A stretch of DNA of 64,000 bases from Lactarius indigo (taxonomy: Eukaryota > Basidiomycota > Agaricomycetes > Russulales > Russulaceae): assembly GCA_025766275.1 (NCBI GenBank), contig JAFKAC010000078.1, positions 124,001 through 188,000 of the forward strand, written 5' to 3'. The first letter of the stretch is position 1. Each line of letters opens with the position of its first letter. Both the position numbers and the translations under genes were made by a program. A model generated the notes under the pieces. That model worked only from the letters and a program-made list of their open reading frames with translations, was not told the origin of the DNA and searched no databases. Shown in pieces: positions 11,401-23,050 of the stretch.

Positions 11401-13240
11401 TACATAAGCCATACCCCTTGCGCGCCCTTGGGCTTTTCCGCAGTTTCTTTCGCGCTGTCTGTTGCGTGTACATCTCCCACTTTCTCTGTACTTTCACTCA
11501 CATTTCTATCGTTCTCTCTGATTTCACTTTTACCTTTTCCACTGGAGATGACTGTCTCCTGTGCACACCCCGTCTGGCTGAGGGTGAAATATATGTTTGC
11601 CGTCCTTTTGCTTTCCTTGCGCAACTCTGTGACCGTGTTCACGTCACTTTTTGGCTGTCGTGGATACTTGCTACCTACGTTCTTTCTGTGGGTGTGCGCA
11701 CACTCTTTCTGTCGTAGTGTGCACCTTCCCACTTCTGGGGTCCAAACCGCTAGTAGTATCAGTACTAAATATCTGCAGGCAGGTGGCCCGTTTGTCTGTT
11801 AACTGTAGCAGGCAAGGCCCGGCTATCCTCGTTACCAGTATCGTTAAGTTGCCACCGTGACATCCACCGCCTGCGTAACTTACAATAGTAGAGCAATGTT
11901 TTGAGTACGGTGAGCGGAGAGGCACGTGGTCATTTCCTTCCGCCACCTCTTCTGGGCCACCCTTTTTTCCAACCGGTTTGAAAACCGGAAGTCTTTTAGT
12001 ATCCGACTGTACGGGTTGCACGCTTAATTGTGACTCTCGAACTGCACAATCTACAGTGCTAAATGTGAGTGATGGAGCCCCTGGGGCTAGAACACTCAAT
12101 TTAACGCAGATGTTAGATGTTTGGAGAAGCAGGTATGCACCTACCGAGGTTCCTTACTAGCACAGTAGTGACAAATTGACAATGTCGAAGGTCAATTAAT
12201 AGAAGTTGGTTTCTCACATGTCCGTGGTTCGGCATGCTAACAGCTAGAGCGCAACTTGCTCAGTTTGTCAACTTGAACGCAGGGAAGATCCAAGACATAT
12301 GACATGGGTCGCGACCATATGTACTCGTCATTTCGCTCTCGGCGAGTGCGAACAGTTATTCTGACTTTGGTGTCTCGCAGGACAACGGAAGCGAGCATAA
12401 TCATGGGCAAACGAATAAAGAGTACAGTGCTACGCCGACGAGAGCGAATAGCGACGCGAACGCGGAGAGATGCAGGTTCCAAGTCAAACTGGGAACCCGC
12501 AGGGTAGAGAACTCAGAATACACGGGAGAGCAGACATGGACAGCAGGTGGGACTCGGGATTGCATACAGACAAGCACTTGAAGAGCTAACGGTCGTACAC
12601 AGCACTTCTGCCACTTCTCCACTGCAACTGCCTACGGAAAGCAACGCTAGGCACATCACGATAATTTCGTGGTATTCCTGATGTAGTTAATTACATTTAC
12701 TCAAGCGAGAAGAGTAGATTTCTGGCGCTATAGTTATCACGAGGGCACGAAACATCAGAAATAGCTCGGGATGGAATAGGCTCTTCTATGGAACCGTCAC
12801 GGTGGCCCTTGCAAGCGCGCTTGTCTTTGTTTATCAAACCCATTTATACCCCAGATTGGTTCTCGTGAGGGCATTCAGGTTTGTACCGGGGCCCCTTGTC
12901 CTACTCATTATAGTAGCTGCATGGTGGGGGCATTACCTTGTTTGTTACGATGCGTTTGGAAGGATAGAATTTGAACGTGCAGACGCGTGGGTTTGTTGGG
13001 GAAAAGCCCCTCCACACCTCAATTTACGAGCATGATTTACCGTTTAATTAATCACCACATTCCTGGTCTGGCGGATCCGTCTTCGCGTCCGCAGCGACTT
13101 CAAGTATCGAACATCATAACCTCCCCGGATTGGCGGTCGCCGACCTACGGGGTACCTATGCTATAGATTTAAAGTAAGGCTCTAGGACACACCGAACAGG
13201 TTTATCATCCCATTTTCCCCCTCCCCCATCTCAAGTTGTC
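11401..13240. other. Intergenic, no gene recognised
   Basis: The stretch contains the second copy of the short repeat (11805-11890). A 77-codon frame at 12802-13035 has two hydrophobic segments (LVFVYQTHLYP and PGPLVLLIIVAAWW) but no recognisable family and no visible exons around it. The rest looks noncoding. Confidence 0.4.
11805..11890. repeat. Short dispersed repeat, copy B
   Basis: Direct-orientation match of 8157-8243, diverged by several substitutions and small indels. It lies outside the block homologous between the two prolidase-NLR units, so it is not explained by that duplication. Confidence 0.5.
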
Positions 13241-14509
13241 ATGCCTGAGCGGTACTACATACCAAAGACCTTAGAGAATTGGAAATGGCCCCGTCGTATC
13301 AATCCACACTATGATGAGGTCCAAGAAGAGACCGCCGCGTGGATCAGAAGCTCCGGAGTATTGAGTCCAAAAACCCAGGAGACTTACGACCGATACGATA
13401 TTAGTATGAGCAGTTATGTTTATTTATCGAGTCCATATACTCACCAAGTGCGGCTAGACCTCTTGGCATCTCTCGCGTATCCGTTGCATGACAAGGGTAG
13501 GTGTCCGAGCTAGACCACATGCTATGATCAGTTCACTCTTGGTTCACAGACCGTCTACGCACTTGTTGCAAAATTATGAGCTTGGTCGTCGTCTTTGACG
13601 AATTTACCAATACGCCACACGAGGGCGACATGCAGGTTTTGATCAGCACTATGATGGGCGTTATGCTTAACCCATACACTCCACGTCCCAAAGGCGAATG
13701 GATCGGCGGGGAACTTGCCAGACAGTAAGTCACAATGGCGATAGCAGCATGGGGGCAACAAGTTGACGTTAGATGCAAGGACTTGGGAGCTCACAATCAA
13801 GACAGCCAGCCAGCAGTCACTGAAACGGCTCATCATAGCAGGCAGCGCTGGCGCTCAGGCTATGGTCCAGAAAGCTGCGGACCGGCGTCAAAAGCGCATC
13901 CGGAGCGTCGAAGAGTACTTTGAGGTCAGGAGAGACTCAATCGGCGCCAGGCCAGCTCTCGCTCTCATCGAGTTGGATATGAATCTACCTAAAGAAGCAG
14001 TTCAGCATCCTGTCATCGAAGAAATGACCATGTTAGCAATTGACATGGTCATACTTGACAACGTAAGTTCTGCAAGCTTCTGCGGCTTTCTAAGGCTGGT
14101 CAGTTGAGCGCCGCGCTGGCCATACCAGGATATTATTTCATATAACGTAGAGCAAGCACGAGGCGAGGACGGCCACAACATCATCACCGTTGTTATGCTT
14201 GAACACAAGACCGATATCCAAAGTGCCATGGAATGGGTCAACGAGCGCCACAAGGAGTTGGAGGCAAAGTTCATGGACCTGTACGAGAACAAGATCCCTA
14301 AATTTGGTGAGCCAGTGGACACGGAACTGGCTCGGTATGTGGATGGGATCGGGAACTCGGTGCGAGCCAATGTTCAGTGGAGCTTCGAATCAGAGCGATA
14401 CTTCGGCAAGGAGGCCGCTGAAGTCGCAAGAACACGTTGGGTGACCCTGTTACCGAAGGAGAGCCCAGAATCCATTGATACCATGCTTGTCGACGACCCT
14501 TCGTCGTAA
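13241..14509 (+). CDS. Sesquiterpene synthase (class I terpene cyclase)
   Basis: Five exons with consistent phases: 13241-13403, 13458-13496, 13550-13724, 13780-14062 and 14129-14509, giving 346 residues, the usual size of basidiomycete sesquiterpene synthases. It should cyclise farnesyl diphosphate in the cytosol. The aspartate-rich motif is DEFTN (after SLVVVF), a D-E-x-x-N variant of the usual DExxD. The second magnesium motif NDIISYNVE (N-D-x-x-S-x-x-x-E) spans the last intron and is complete. Family features include the start around [36 protein letters not shown] and the C-terminal [13 protein letters not shown]. The gene lies alone between two duplicated prolidase-NLR blocks. No P450 or other tailoring gene is seen within 5 kb. 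The product cannot be predicted from sequence. Confidence 0.9.
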
Positions 14510-14880
14510 GCGTCGCAGTTATGGACAACGACCCTTTGTTTTTCAATTCAATCAACGTAGGGCATGCGGTGCAGAATCCCACGTAACTCCGAGTCAGCAT
14601 TATACTAGTAGAACGTCGACGAGATTTCTGCTTCGAGTGTCCCTTCTGCATATGTGTTATGATACCTCGTCCTTTAGAAGAGCTCTTTGTCGACTTGTCG
14701 GGACAGTCAGGCCAGTTGGCCGGGTAGGAAGTTCGTGGATACAGTTAATTGCGTTTATTTTCAAGTTCATCATCAAGTTCATCATACGATTTCAAACCTT
14801 CGTGACTGTAAGCTTACATACGCCGTGACAGGTAATCGGGATGGCAGATGGGGCAGCTCACAACTTGAATAGTACACTCT

Positions 14881-17800
14881 GTTATTACACGTCAACTACA
14901 CGGCATGTCTACCCACGTTCTTCGCCTTCATATGTCGGGATCACAGTTCACCCGAGCACACACCCTCTACCCATTTCACGTCGCTACGTACCGTGGTGAA
15001 ATTCTCAAAGCCGTCCGAAGTGATCAGCACGACGTCCTCGATACGTACCCCGCCCACGGGCTCGTAGCGGGACAGCACATCGTGGTCGATAAACTCTGAG
15101 TTCCGTATCGTGGCGAGTAAATGGTAATGGAAATATATGCCTGGCTCGACCGTCTGTGGCTAGTGTCAGTAACAGTCCAGCCACGTACGAAGCGAAGCCC
15201 AGGCCGAAGAGCGGACGCGCAAGCAGGAAAGGCAAAAAAAAATTGAAAAAAGACGTACCACGACCATGCCTTCCTCGAGGGGGAGGCGCAACCGCAGGTA
15301 CTCGTAAAACTTCTCGTGGCTAGGCTCCGCACTGCTGCCGCTGCCGCTACCCTGCGCGATCGTCGGGTTGTGCTCAGGCTTGCTTGCGCTTGGCACATCG
15401 TGCACGTCCAGTCCAAGCGAGTGACCTACGCCGTGCGGGAAGAACGCCGCGCTCACGCCTGCCGTGAGCAGCGTCGCCTCATCGACACCGGCTCTGAATA
15501 TCCCAAGCCTCTTGAAGCCCCGCACGAGCGTGCGGTGGCACAGCAGCTGCACCGCGTCCCAATGAAGGCCCGGTCTGATTGCCTTGAAGGAGGCCTAAGG
15601 AGAAGCGAGGTGTTAGGACACGACGAGTAGCACGGGACTGGCTGCGCACCGTTTGCATCTCGAGAACGAGCTCATAGATCGCACGTGCCTCGGGCGTGAA
15701 TCTGCCACCGTTGCCCACGGGCATCGTGCGCGTGACTGTAGCGGCATCAGCGACGAAAGAAGAGAGAGCGACGCGCAATGCCGTGACGTACTGTCCGACG
15801 CGTAGTTGTCCCACTCGCAGCCCGCGTCGATGAGGAGCACCTGCGGCAACAACTCCCGCGATCCGCGTGCAAATTCGGTATCATTGGCGTGATCGTGTGC
15901 CGCAACGGGGCCCCACGCAAACTCGCGATCGTTGCAGCAATAGTGCAGCGTCGCCGCACGGGTGGATGCCGCTACGATCGGCAGGTATGCCTGTTGCACG
16001 GACCTGGGAGTCATCAGAAGCGGACTCACTGAATGAAAGAGAGAAAAGGTGTTCACCCTTCGCGCCGGCACGACGCAACGAAGATCGCCTCGGCCTCGGC
16101 CTCCTTTTCGATGAGCCACTCTCCCGGCAGCGGGACGCGCTTCGCGTCCTGCGTGCCGCCTTGAGGGCCCGCGAGCGCGCGGCGGACGCCGGCGCCAAGC
16201 ACGCGCATGACGACCTCGTGCGCGCGCGAACTGATCGCATTCGCGTGGCGGATGTGTGCGATCTCCGCCGCGGACTTGGTCAGGCGCGCGCGGTGCAGCG
16301 CGGAGAGGAGGTACGTGGACGTTTGGCGCGCTGTGGGCGGGAAGGACGGGAGCGTGGGGAACTGCGCGGTCTGCGGGAGCGTGTGGACGTGCGGGTGGAC
16401 GAACATGCCACCTGTTATCGCGGCTTGGAGGTTCCCATGGGTGAATAGGCTGCTGTTTGATCCGCCGGGTGTGTGAGCGAGCGCACTGCGCCCTGCTTTT
16501 GCAGCTTGGAGCGCGGCCGCGAGCGAGGACGCGAAGGAGCTGGTGTATAGGACGTCTGTGACGTTGTACGTCTCACGTGCGGCGTCGAGGGTCGGGGGCG
16601 GGACGGACCACATCAGGTCAGCCGGCTCGGCTTCTGGGATGAAGAGCGTGAGGACGGGGTCGTCGCATGTAGCAGACGAGGCAGTCAAGAGTAGGAGGGA
16701 GGAGGGGACGGAGCAGCCAGTGAGGTAGACGAAATTGGATTCCTGCAGGTTGTGTAAACTCGGGGAGGGTCACTTCGTTCAGAATGAGCTACGCACCTGT
16801 CGAAATGACAGCTCGCGATCTGTGTCGTTGCGATAAGGTGTCACCGATCCCGCGAGAACAATGATTTGGGGCTATTTCTCGATTGAGTCTCACTGGTGGC
16901 GGGAAAAAACGATTCGCTTAGAGTCAATCAATCACCTTTGTCTGCTCTTCGGGAGGTAAAAGCTCAGCAAGCTTTCGGAGAGTCTTCCGTGCATGTTCCT
17001 GCGCTGATCATTCGTTTTCACTAACTATGAGCAAGCTGAAAGATTTGGTGCCCCTACCAGGATATGGCATTTGCAAGTCGTCTGTAAACGATGAGCGCCA
17101 CGTAGATCAATGCAGGGAATGTAGCTGCGTGCCTAGTACTGGGTCAGCGGTGGTCGTATTGCGGTCAAGGAAATTGCCGCAAAGGTGCAGATACTTGCCA
17201 GTACTTGCCTCTTACGGCACGTAGCGGGTTCGACTGTTGGAGCGATCGAACCACTTCACCAGCAGTCGACAAGAATGACAACGTCGAGTCAAAGTATGCA
17301 ATCCAAACCGTCTTTGTTCGTGCGCTGGATCCTTCCTGCACCAATCAGCAACAATTGTGAGTGTGGTTACACCCTTCGATCCAAGTTCTTTTCGACTAAT
17401 CCGTCGGCCTTGGACGTTTAGTTGGCGATGATGATCCAATCGGTGGATCCACCGACATCGCGATGAGCACGATTGAAACGTCTCTCAAATTTCTCAAGGA
17501 GGCTAGTGCTTTGGCCTCCAAAGTTCCCTACATTGGGCCTATCGCAGGCATCATACTCGAAGCGCTCAAGATGCGCGGTGTATGTCACTCGCCGATTTCC
17601 TGCCCGCCTTGAGTCCTGACTGGCGCGAATGTAGGAGGTCAAACAGTTAAAAGGAGAGTGGGGTGTCGTTATGCAAAAGCTCGCCAAGGTTGGGAGCATC
17701 GTTGTCGATGTCGGAGAGTGGTACCGGGCCTACGACATGAGCGAGGACGATCTTCCATCCGATCTACGCAACATCTTGGAGTCCCTTCAAATGTGTGTCC

Positions 17801-18400
17801 CATCACTTTTCTTCATTACATTCACTCTTTATGACCGGTTTTAAGGGACTTGGATGGGATCCAGGAAGTGCTGGAAGAGTGCGCAAAAGTGAAAGGAATC
17901 CGAAAGGTCCTTTTGCGTACAGATATACTGGGGAAGGTCAAGGAATACGATGCAAGGTTAACCCACGCTTTTCAAGTGTTCCAGGTCCGTTTCAAATGGT
18001 TATCCTTAACATCCCTCGAATTAATTTTACCAAAGGCCCGTGTCGCGCTTGGTGGTCGTTTGGCGCAAATTGTCCAAGAACGCAAGGTAAGTCTATCACG
18101 TGCTTGAATCGTCGGCGGTAGCGGGCGTCGTCTGAGTTCTGAGTTATTTTACAGGTCAACTCTCTCCTAATCGCAGCTCGTGGTTCAAGTTCAACCCATC
18201 TTTTCAAGTAAGATTCTCCCGTCCTCATCCTTTATACGAACGCACATCGATGCCACATAGGTCTCCTGCAACAACGCCACCGGCGCCACAGACGTTCTTT
18301 GGGCGTGAAGCTGAGCTTACTCAGATCATCGAGTTGATTTTCACCGACATCGGATCGCGTCCGGCTCGCATTGCGATTCTTGGCCCCGACGGTTATGGCA
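14881..18400. repeat. Tandem segmental duplication, block 2
   Basis: The order prolidase-like gene (minus) then NLR head (plus) is the same as in 8476-11400. The homology starts at the shared gttatta...ACACGGCATGTCTACCC stretch, just beyond the peptidase stop, and runs through the peptidase, the shared upstream region and into the NB-ARC start. The copies are about 6.4 kb apart in direct orientation, with block 1 much more decayed. Confidence 0.8.
14941..17003 (-). CDS. Xaa-Pro peptidase, M24B prolidase-like
   Basis: Seven minus-strand exons fit with matching phases: about 17003-16936, 16871-16797, 16742-16057, 16003-15792, 15735-15650, 15594-15259 and 15153-14941. They code for about 556 residues. 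The N-terminal creatinase-like domain includes [17 protein letters not shown] and [13 protein letters not shown]. The pita-bread catalytic domain has the metal ligands in order: [15 protein letters not shown] with DITRT, the GVGH histidine in [16 protein letters not shown], Glu in VEPGIYF and Glu in RIEDVVL. All expected ligands are present, so a two-metal dipeptidase acting on X-Pro bonds is likely. The first exon has no clean ATG; an upstream exon is probably missing from my model. The gene faces away from the NLR on its right, with starts about 460 bp apart, and is the intact partner of the pseudogene at 8544-10500. Confidence 0.85.
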
Positions 18401-18987
18401 AAACTTCACTCGTGAATGCGGTGCTCACTCATTCCCGTGTTCGAGAGTACTTTAGAGATGCCAGATATATGGTCTCCTGTGAATCACTCCTGTCTTCTGA
18501 GGCCCTTCTGATTGAGCTCGCGAAGACACTTAGTGTTTCAATGGCTGGCTCTGACTCCTTGTGGTCTCGTGTTCGTGCGTCGTTGATCTCGAAGGAGTGT
18601 ATCATCTGCTTTGATGATTTTGAGTCGCCTTGGGATCAGCCCGAAAACATAAAAGCCTCCGTCGAGGACTTGCTGTCCGGGATCTCAGAACTCCATTGTG
18701 TCACCGTCGTCATCACTATGCAGGGCACAGAGAGAGATTCGCTGGAGCCCTTTGATTTTGACGCGACTGGTGGGCCTGTCGGCATCATGTCCGGGCTCAA
18801 AACTTCTCTCCGGATCATCGAAGGGGCGAGTCCCCTAGCGTCCAAGGTCCCTGGTATCTCGCCGATCGCCGGGATACTTTTTTATGCGATTCAAGTGTAT
18901 GACGTACGTGTCTTCACAGTTTCGAGGTTGATGGTGGATGATCGTGCGATTAGGAGGTTCGACAATTCAAAGAGGAATGGGAAGTAG
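17463..18987 (+). CDS. NLR-like protein, MLKL-type NTD plus truncated NB-ARC
   Basis: Exons 17463-17579, 17635-17792, 17846-17984, 18036-18086, 18155-18207 and 18261 onward join with correct phases. The N-terminal four-helix region (LKFLKEASALASKVPYIGPI, VGSIVVDVGEWY, KVKGIRKVLLRTDILGKVK) resembles the MLKL N-terminal domain that fungal NLRs use as a cell-death effector. The NB-ARC begins at TFFGREAELTQI, with P-loop GPDGYGKTS and Walker B CIICFDDFESP. The ATPase stops at MQGTERDS (about 18740), before the ARC subdomains. The frame then runs straight into a second MLKL-like start (GLKTSLRIIEGASPLASKVP) belonging to the next gene. No TPR region follows. It may be a truncated receptor or the first half of a tandem fusion. 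Confidence 0.72.
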
Positions 18988-20693
18988 TAAGGCAGAAGCT
19001 CGTCGACGTTGCAAGTCTTGTTATCAGCATCTGGGAGTCTTGCGAAGTGCGTGAGCTAAGTGAAGAAGATCTTGCTGATTTGGAAACAGCCTTGCTGTAC
19101 CTTCAGAGGTGCGTTGACTCCATCCACTGGCACGGGCATTTGCTTACATCCTCTAACCCACGACAAGGAGCCTGGAGGGGATCGGAGAATTGCTCGAGGA
19201 GTGCGCCGAGTACCCAGGAATAAAGAAAGTGTTACTGCGTGCGGACATTCTAACGAAGGTCAAACAATGCGACCGCATGTTATCGCATGCACTTGATGCC
19301 TTCCAGGTTCGTCTTGAACTACGGCATCTAACCGTTTTTCTGATCATTCTCCTCGGCTCATAGACGAGGATGGCCCTCCGTATTCATATCACGCAGCTTT
19401 CTCAAGGGCATGAGGTGCATTGCATTTCTACTTTGAGCGATTTCAGTTGGTTGATCGATCCATAGGTTAACACCGTCGGCCCGTCGACGGGACCCGCTAC
19501 TTCCTCCATGTCTATTACGTAAGGTCATCTTTGCATCTTTCCCGCCCATTACCTTATATGTCTCACCTAGGTCGGCGTTGTCCATCACGTCCACACATAT
19601 CTCAGTTGTGTCCTCGTTGTCCATTACATCCTCACCTAAGTCCGTGTTAACTGAGCTGCCTGAGCCTTCTGCACCGCAAATATTCTTTGAACGTGATGCC
19701 GAGCTTAATCAGATCCTCGACATGATTTTCGAGTCTCGTCCTGCTCACATCGCAATCTTGGGACCCGGCGGTTGCGGGAAAACCACTCTCGCAAGCACGG
19801 TCCTTGCTCACCATCGCGTTTGTCAGCATTTTGGCGATGCAAGATATTTCGTCGCCTGTGAATCTGCCACTTCGCCCGCAGACCTTTCAATCGAGCTCGC
19901 GAAGACTCTAGGCCTATTAGAAGCCGGGTCAGATGCACCTTGGTCTCGTATAATGGCATCTTTGGCAGAGAAGGAGTGCATAATCTGCCTTGATAATTTT
20001 GAGTCGCCTTGGGACCAGGCCGCTGAGACACGAGACTCAGTCGAGGAGTTGCTCTCCGAGATTACGTCGCTGCCCTGTGTCACGGCGCTTGTTACCATAC
20101 GTGGCACAGAGCGGCCCGATCGGACACACTGGACACAGCCTACTCTGGCCCCATTGAGGATCCTTGATGATCATACGGCCCAAGTAGTAGCCGGGCAGGA
20201 TAATGCCGATAGTCTTGATGGCCCCACTGAGCAACCTATTGCGGTGGCTCCGATCACGAACCCCCGATCACCATTTCAAACCCCACTCTCAAGGATAATC
20301 CGGTATCTGATGCGGAAGACAACTACACGACACTATTCGAATAGGGCATCTGGTGGAGCTCTTGAGAATGAAGAACGCAAACGTCGTGACGTTCGGGCAA
20401 TCCGATGGTTGATCGCTAACGACGACGAGACGGACTCGTTTTTGATGGCTATACCTGGCACTTTTACCTCTGATTGGGGCATCGAAGTGTGGAGAAGGGT
20501 TTCGGACGAGCAATGTGAAGACTCAAATTCCAGGCCGAACGGCCTCACAGTCAGATCGCATACAAATGCAGACCTTCGGGTGACCGTTCTACCATCCCCA
20601 CATCCACAGCGTACCTTTCGCCCTCGAAGCCTCCTTCGTCCCTTTAAACGTATTCTTAGGATACGCACCGATGATGACATCATTGGCCAGTGA
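18787..20693 (+). CDS. NLR-like protein with chimeric C-terminus
   Basis: From the ATG at 18787 the exons are 18787-18894, 18954-19108, 19168-19306, 19364-19414, 19466-19518 and 19571-20693. Internal exon lengths 139, 51 and 53 are identical to the upstream NLR. The MLKL-like helices are followed by NB-ARC: IFFERDAELNQILDM, P-loop GPGGCGKTT, ARYFVACES, Walker B CIICLDNFESPWDQ and RGTERPDRTHW. Homology to the NLR at 50-53 kb ends near 20245 (TEQPIAVA). After that comes a different tail with RKRRDVRAIRWLIAN and FLMAIPGTFTSDWG, which resembles a segment of other basidiomycete membrane-type proteins rather than ARC or TPR. This looks like a recombinant gene whose sensor half was replaced. The same frame is open upstream into the truncated NLR. 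Confidence 0.7.
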
Positions 20694-21550
20694 CCCAGTC
20701 AATACTATAGCTCCCGTACCCAAGCCCGTACCTATGCAAATTCTCTGTTGCGTGAAAATCTTGAAGATGATACTTGATCACCACCTTTTTGATGTCCTTT
20801 CCATTCAAAAAAATATTGAAAAAAATTACTGTATGTGTATTGATCTACCGCTATGTAAAATTTGAAGTGGTTAAGATGAGTTGTTGAAGCTAGAGAAAAT
20901 ATTTATCGTGGAATTTGCACAGGTATGGGGGTAATATTATCCTGCACCCAATCCTCGCACAGCCCTTTCAAGTCGCAAACGAGTGTGACACCTAGTCGAT
21001 ACGTGCAACAATCACAGCCTATTTGCAAACGATGAATTGTGGCGCAAGCACTCACGTGTGTTGAAACGGTGGCGTCACTCGTGTTCTATGCTGATATCGA
21101 ACTGGAACTGTTTGGGGACCTTGGAAGCTTGCTTAGCGAACTAGGCTGATTCGAAAAGACTCGCGCGCCATCAACAGCTCGATCCGATGAGTCGTTTGTC
21201 ACGCGCTGGACGCTTCTGGTCGTCACTCGAGGTATTTCAAACCTCGGTACTATAAAATAAAATGCGCGTGAAGCCATCGATTTCACGGTTCCGAGTGGAA
21301 GACGACGGCGAACAAACAAAGCATGGTGACACTGACACTGATGGCAACGAACTCAAGAATGCCTGAAAGATTGACAATTATTTCGTGACCACGAGCTAAT
21401 TTTTCACGCCTAAACTGTATGAAGCAATCAGACCGGGCGAGAGAGGGCTGGAGGTGGTGAGGAAGGTCTGTTGGGATTCAACCCATCATATTATATAATC
21501 GTAATGTTATCGATGAATAATATTGTAAGGAGAGAAGCATACGCATCCTC
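20694..21550. other. Intergenic
   Basis: AT-rich, no gene recognised. Frames on both strands are short and lack family signals. Confidence 0.4.
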
Positions 21551-21559
21551 CTCTGAACC

Positions 21560-22425
21560 TCCAACGCTCACGCGTTGCTCACCTATTCGGCTGCTCGCCT
21601 CCACAAGTATTTACAAGGTCCTAGCAGATCACAAGGCCGACGTGTCCATGCTCGAACGCATTATCCCTGCGGCGCACCAGATGGAGTGAATCGATACGTC
21701 TCTTTCTGAGGTCAACAGTATCATCCGTTCCGTTGACCATGTTTTGAATGCAAACCTTCCTGGTGTATCTTTCGACGAGTTCAAGAGACCGGACTCATTT
21801 AGCCTAGCCCGGGCTGCTGGCAGTAGGAGTTGTTCCGGCTTTTGCCAATGTCCAGCGGAAGAGTATACGCTCGAGCACGTCTACTCACCTGTCGTCTCGA
21901 CGTGTGACTACACGCACATAAACGAAGATAGGCGGTTGCAAGAACTTTGACGCTGACATAGAGAGGTCCCATCTCCTCAAAATGCGCCGACCCTCTCCCT
22001 GTCCTCCCAGAACTCTCTGGAGAGCAAGACGCTTTCTCTTCCCCCTCCCCCCCGCCTTTCGATCTCGTCGTCGACCTCTTTTCCTCGCACTTTTCCCTCT
22101 GTTTAACTCAGCGAGAAGCGCCGCAGTCGCCACGGCAGAGACGAGTTTGCACTTGACCGAGATTTCCTCTGCGCTGCAAAGCTGCAACACTCTATGTACC
22201 CAGTCCCACACCTTCCGAGCAAAGCGCAGGTCTGTGCGTCTGATCGCCTTCGACATCGTTGTCAACGTCACCGCGTCGGCCTCGCCCATCGGCGACTCCC
22301 CCTCTCGCCGAGTCTACCAGTACCGTGGCGGCCCGAACAAGCCAAACGCCAATTACGGCGCTAATGGTGAGGCCATTGTTACTCGGAGTCGGCCCATGAA
22401 GAAGCGGATGCGGAGAGCTATTTAG
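21560..22425 (+). pseudogene. Possible gene remnant, unrecognised
   Basis: A plus-strand frame reads ADHKADVSMLERIIPAAHQME, hits TGA, then continues in frame DTSLSEVNSIIRSVDHVL, which looks like an amphipathic coiled coil. Further on a frame ending at 22425 has a natural-looking basic tail (VTRSRPMKKRMRRAI) after VYQYRGGPNKPNANYG. Whether these belong together is unclear. The opposite strand also has a 134-codon frame over 21885-22289, so the coding strand is uncertain. I do not recognise the family. Confidence 0.25.
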
Positions 22426-22658
22426 GGCGTGAATCGATCCTTTTCTTAGGGTAAACCCAGGGCTGTCTGTTCATGATCACGACGATTTTTCATTATTCGT
22501 ACGCGCATGGTCTTGGTGTTCTTATAGACTTTCTTTCATTGTATATTTGTACCGTGGATTCCCAGGTATTGTATTTATACTTTTATAGTTATATACGCAT
22601 ACAGTACTTGAACCCTCATCTTATCATTACGACCTTGATTACGGCTAACTACGTGTAA

Positions 22659-23032
22659 TGTTACGCGCAGTAAGGCGTATCGTTCGGATTCGAGTCGGAG
22701 ATCGAATCGGAGTTCGGATAATGCCGACAATCAGATGGCGGAGTGATGATGCACAAGATGAGAGGGAATCACGAGTCAACGACGAGCGATCGTTCGGGTT
22801 CGTGAAGCCAAAAGATGTTTATATGAGAAGTTACTGCAGTTGAATACAGTAAGTCGAGCTTAGAGCTCTTAGTACATGGAAACTGGTCCTTAAGTACTAC
22901 TGGTAGGAGTCATATGGAAGCTACGAGAACGTCCTTCGAATCATACAGAAAGTGCGAGTCGACAAGTTGGAAGGACGTTTAGAAACATGGAGAACAATCG
23001 AGAAGTTACGAGGCCAAATACGTAGCGTAACA
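22659..23032 (-). repeat. 3' LTR of the chromovirus
   Basis: 374 bp, nearly identical to 30100-30473. In five of the six mismatches this copy has TG or CA where the other LTR has CG. It contains taagtcgagctt at 22850-22861, the sequence matching the primer site. Confidence 0.95.
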
Positions 23033-23046
23033 TCACCCCCCCCTTT
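23033..23046 (-). other. Polypurine tract
   Basis: In element sense this reads AAAGGGGGGGGTGA directly before the 3' LTR, the expected position of the plus-strand primer. It also fixes the orientation of the element. Confidence 0.8.
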
Positions 23047-23050
23047 AGGC

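Noticed and set aside
12802..13035. 77-codon hydrophobic frame as a small membrane protein gene
   Set aside because: No homologous pattern, no exons around it, and no support for its start; kept only as a note in the intergenic entry.
15166..15260. Long C-terminal extension of the prolidase frame past the EEGMVV segment
   Set aside because: It is intron read-through; the next exon resumes at 15153 with VEPGIYF.
21885..22289. 134-codon minus-strand frame with basic composition
   Set aside because: It overlaps a plus-strand frame with a more natural ending; no family signal, so not called as a gene.
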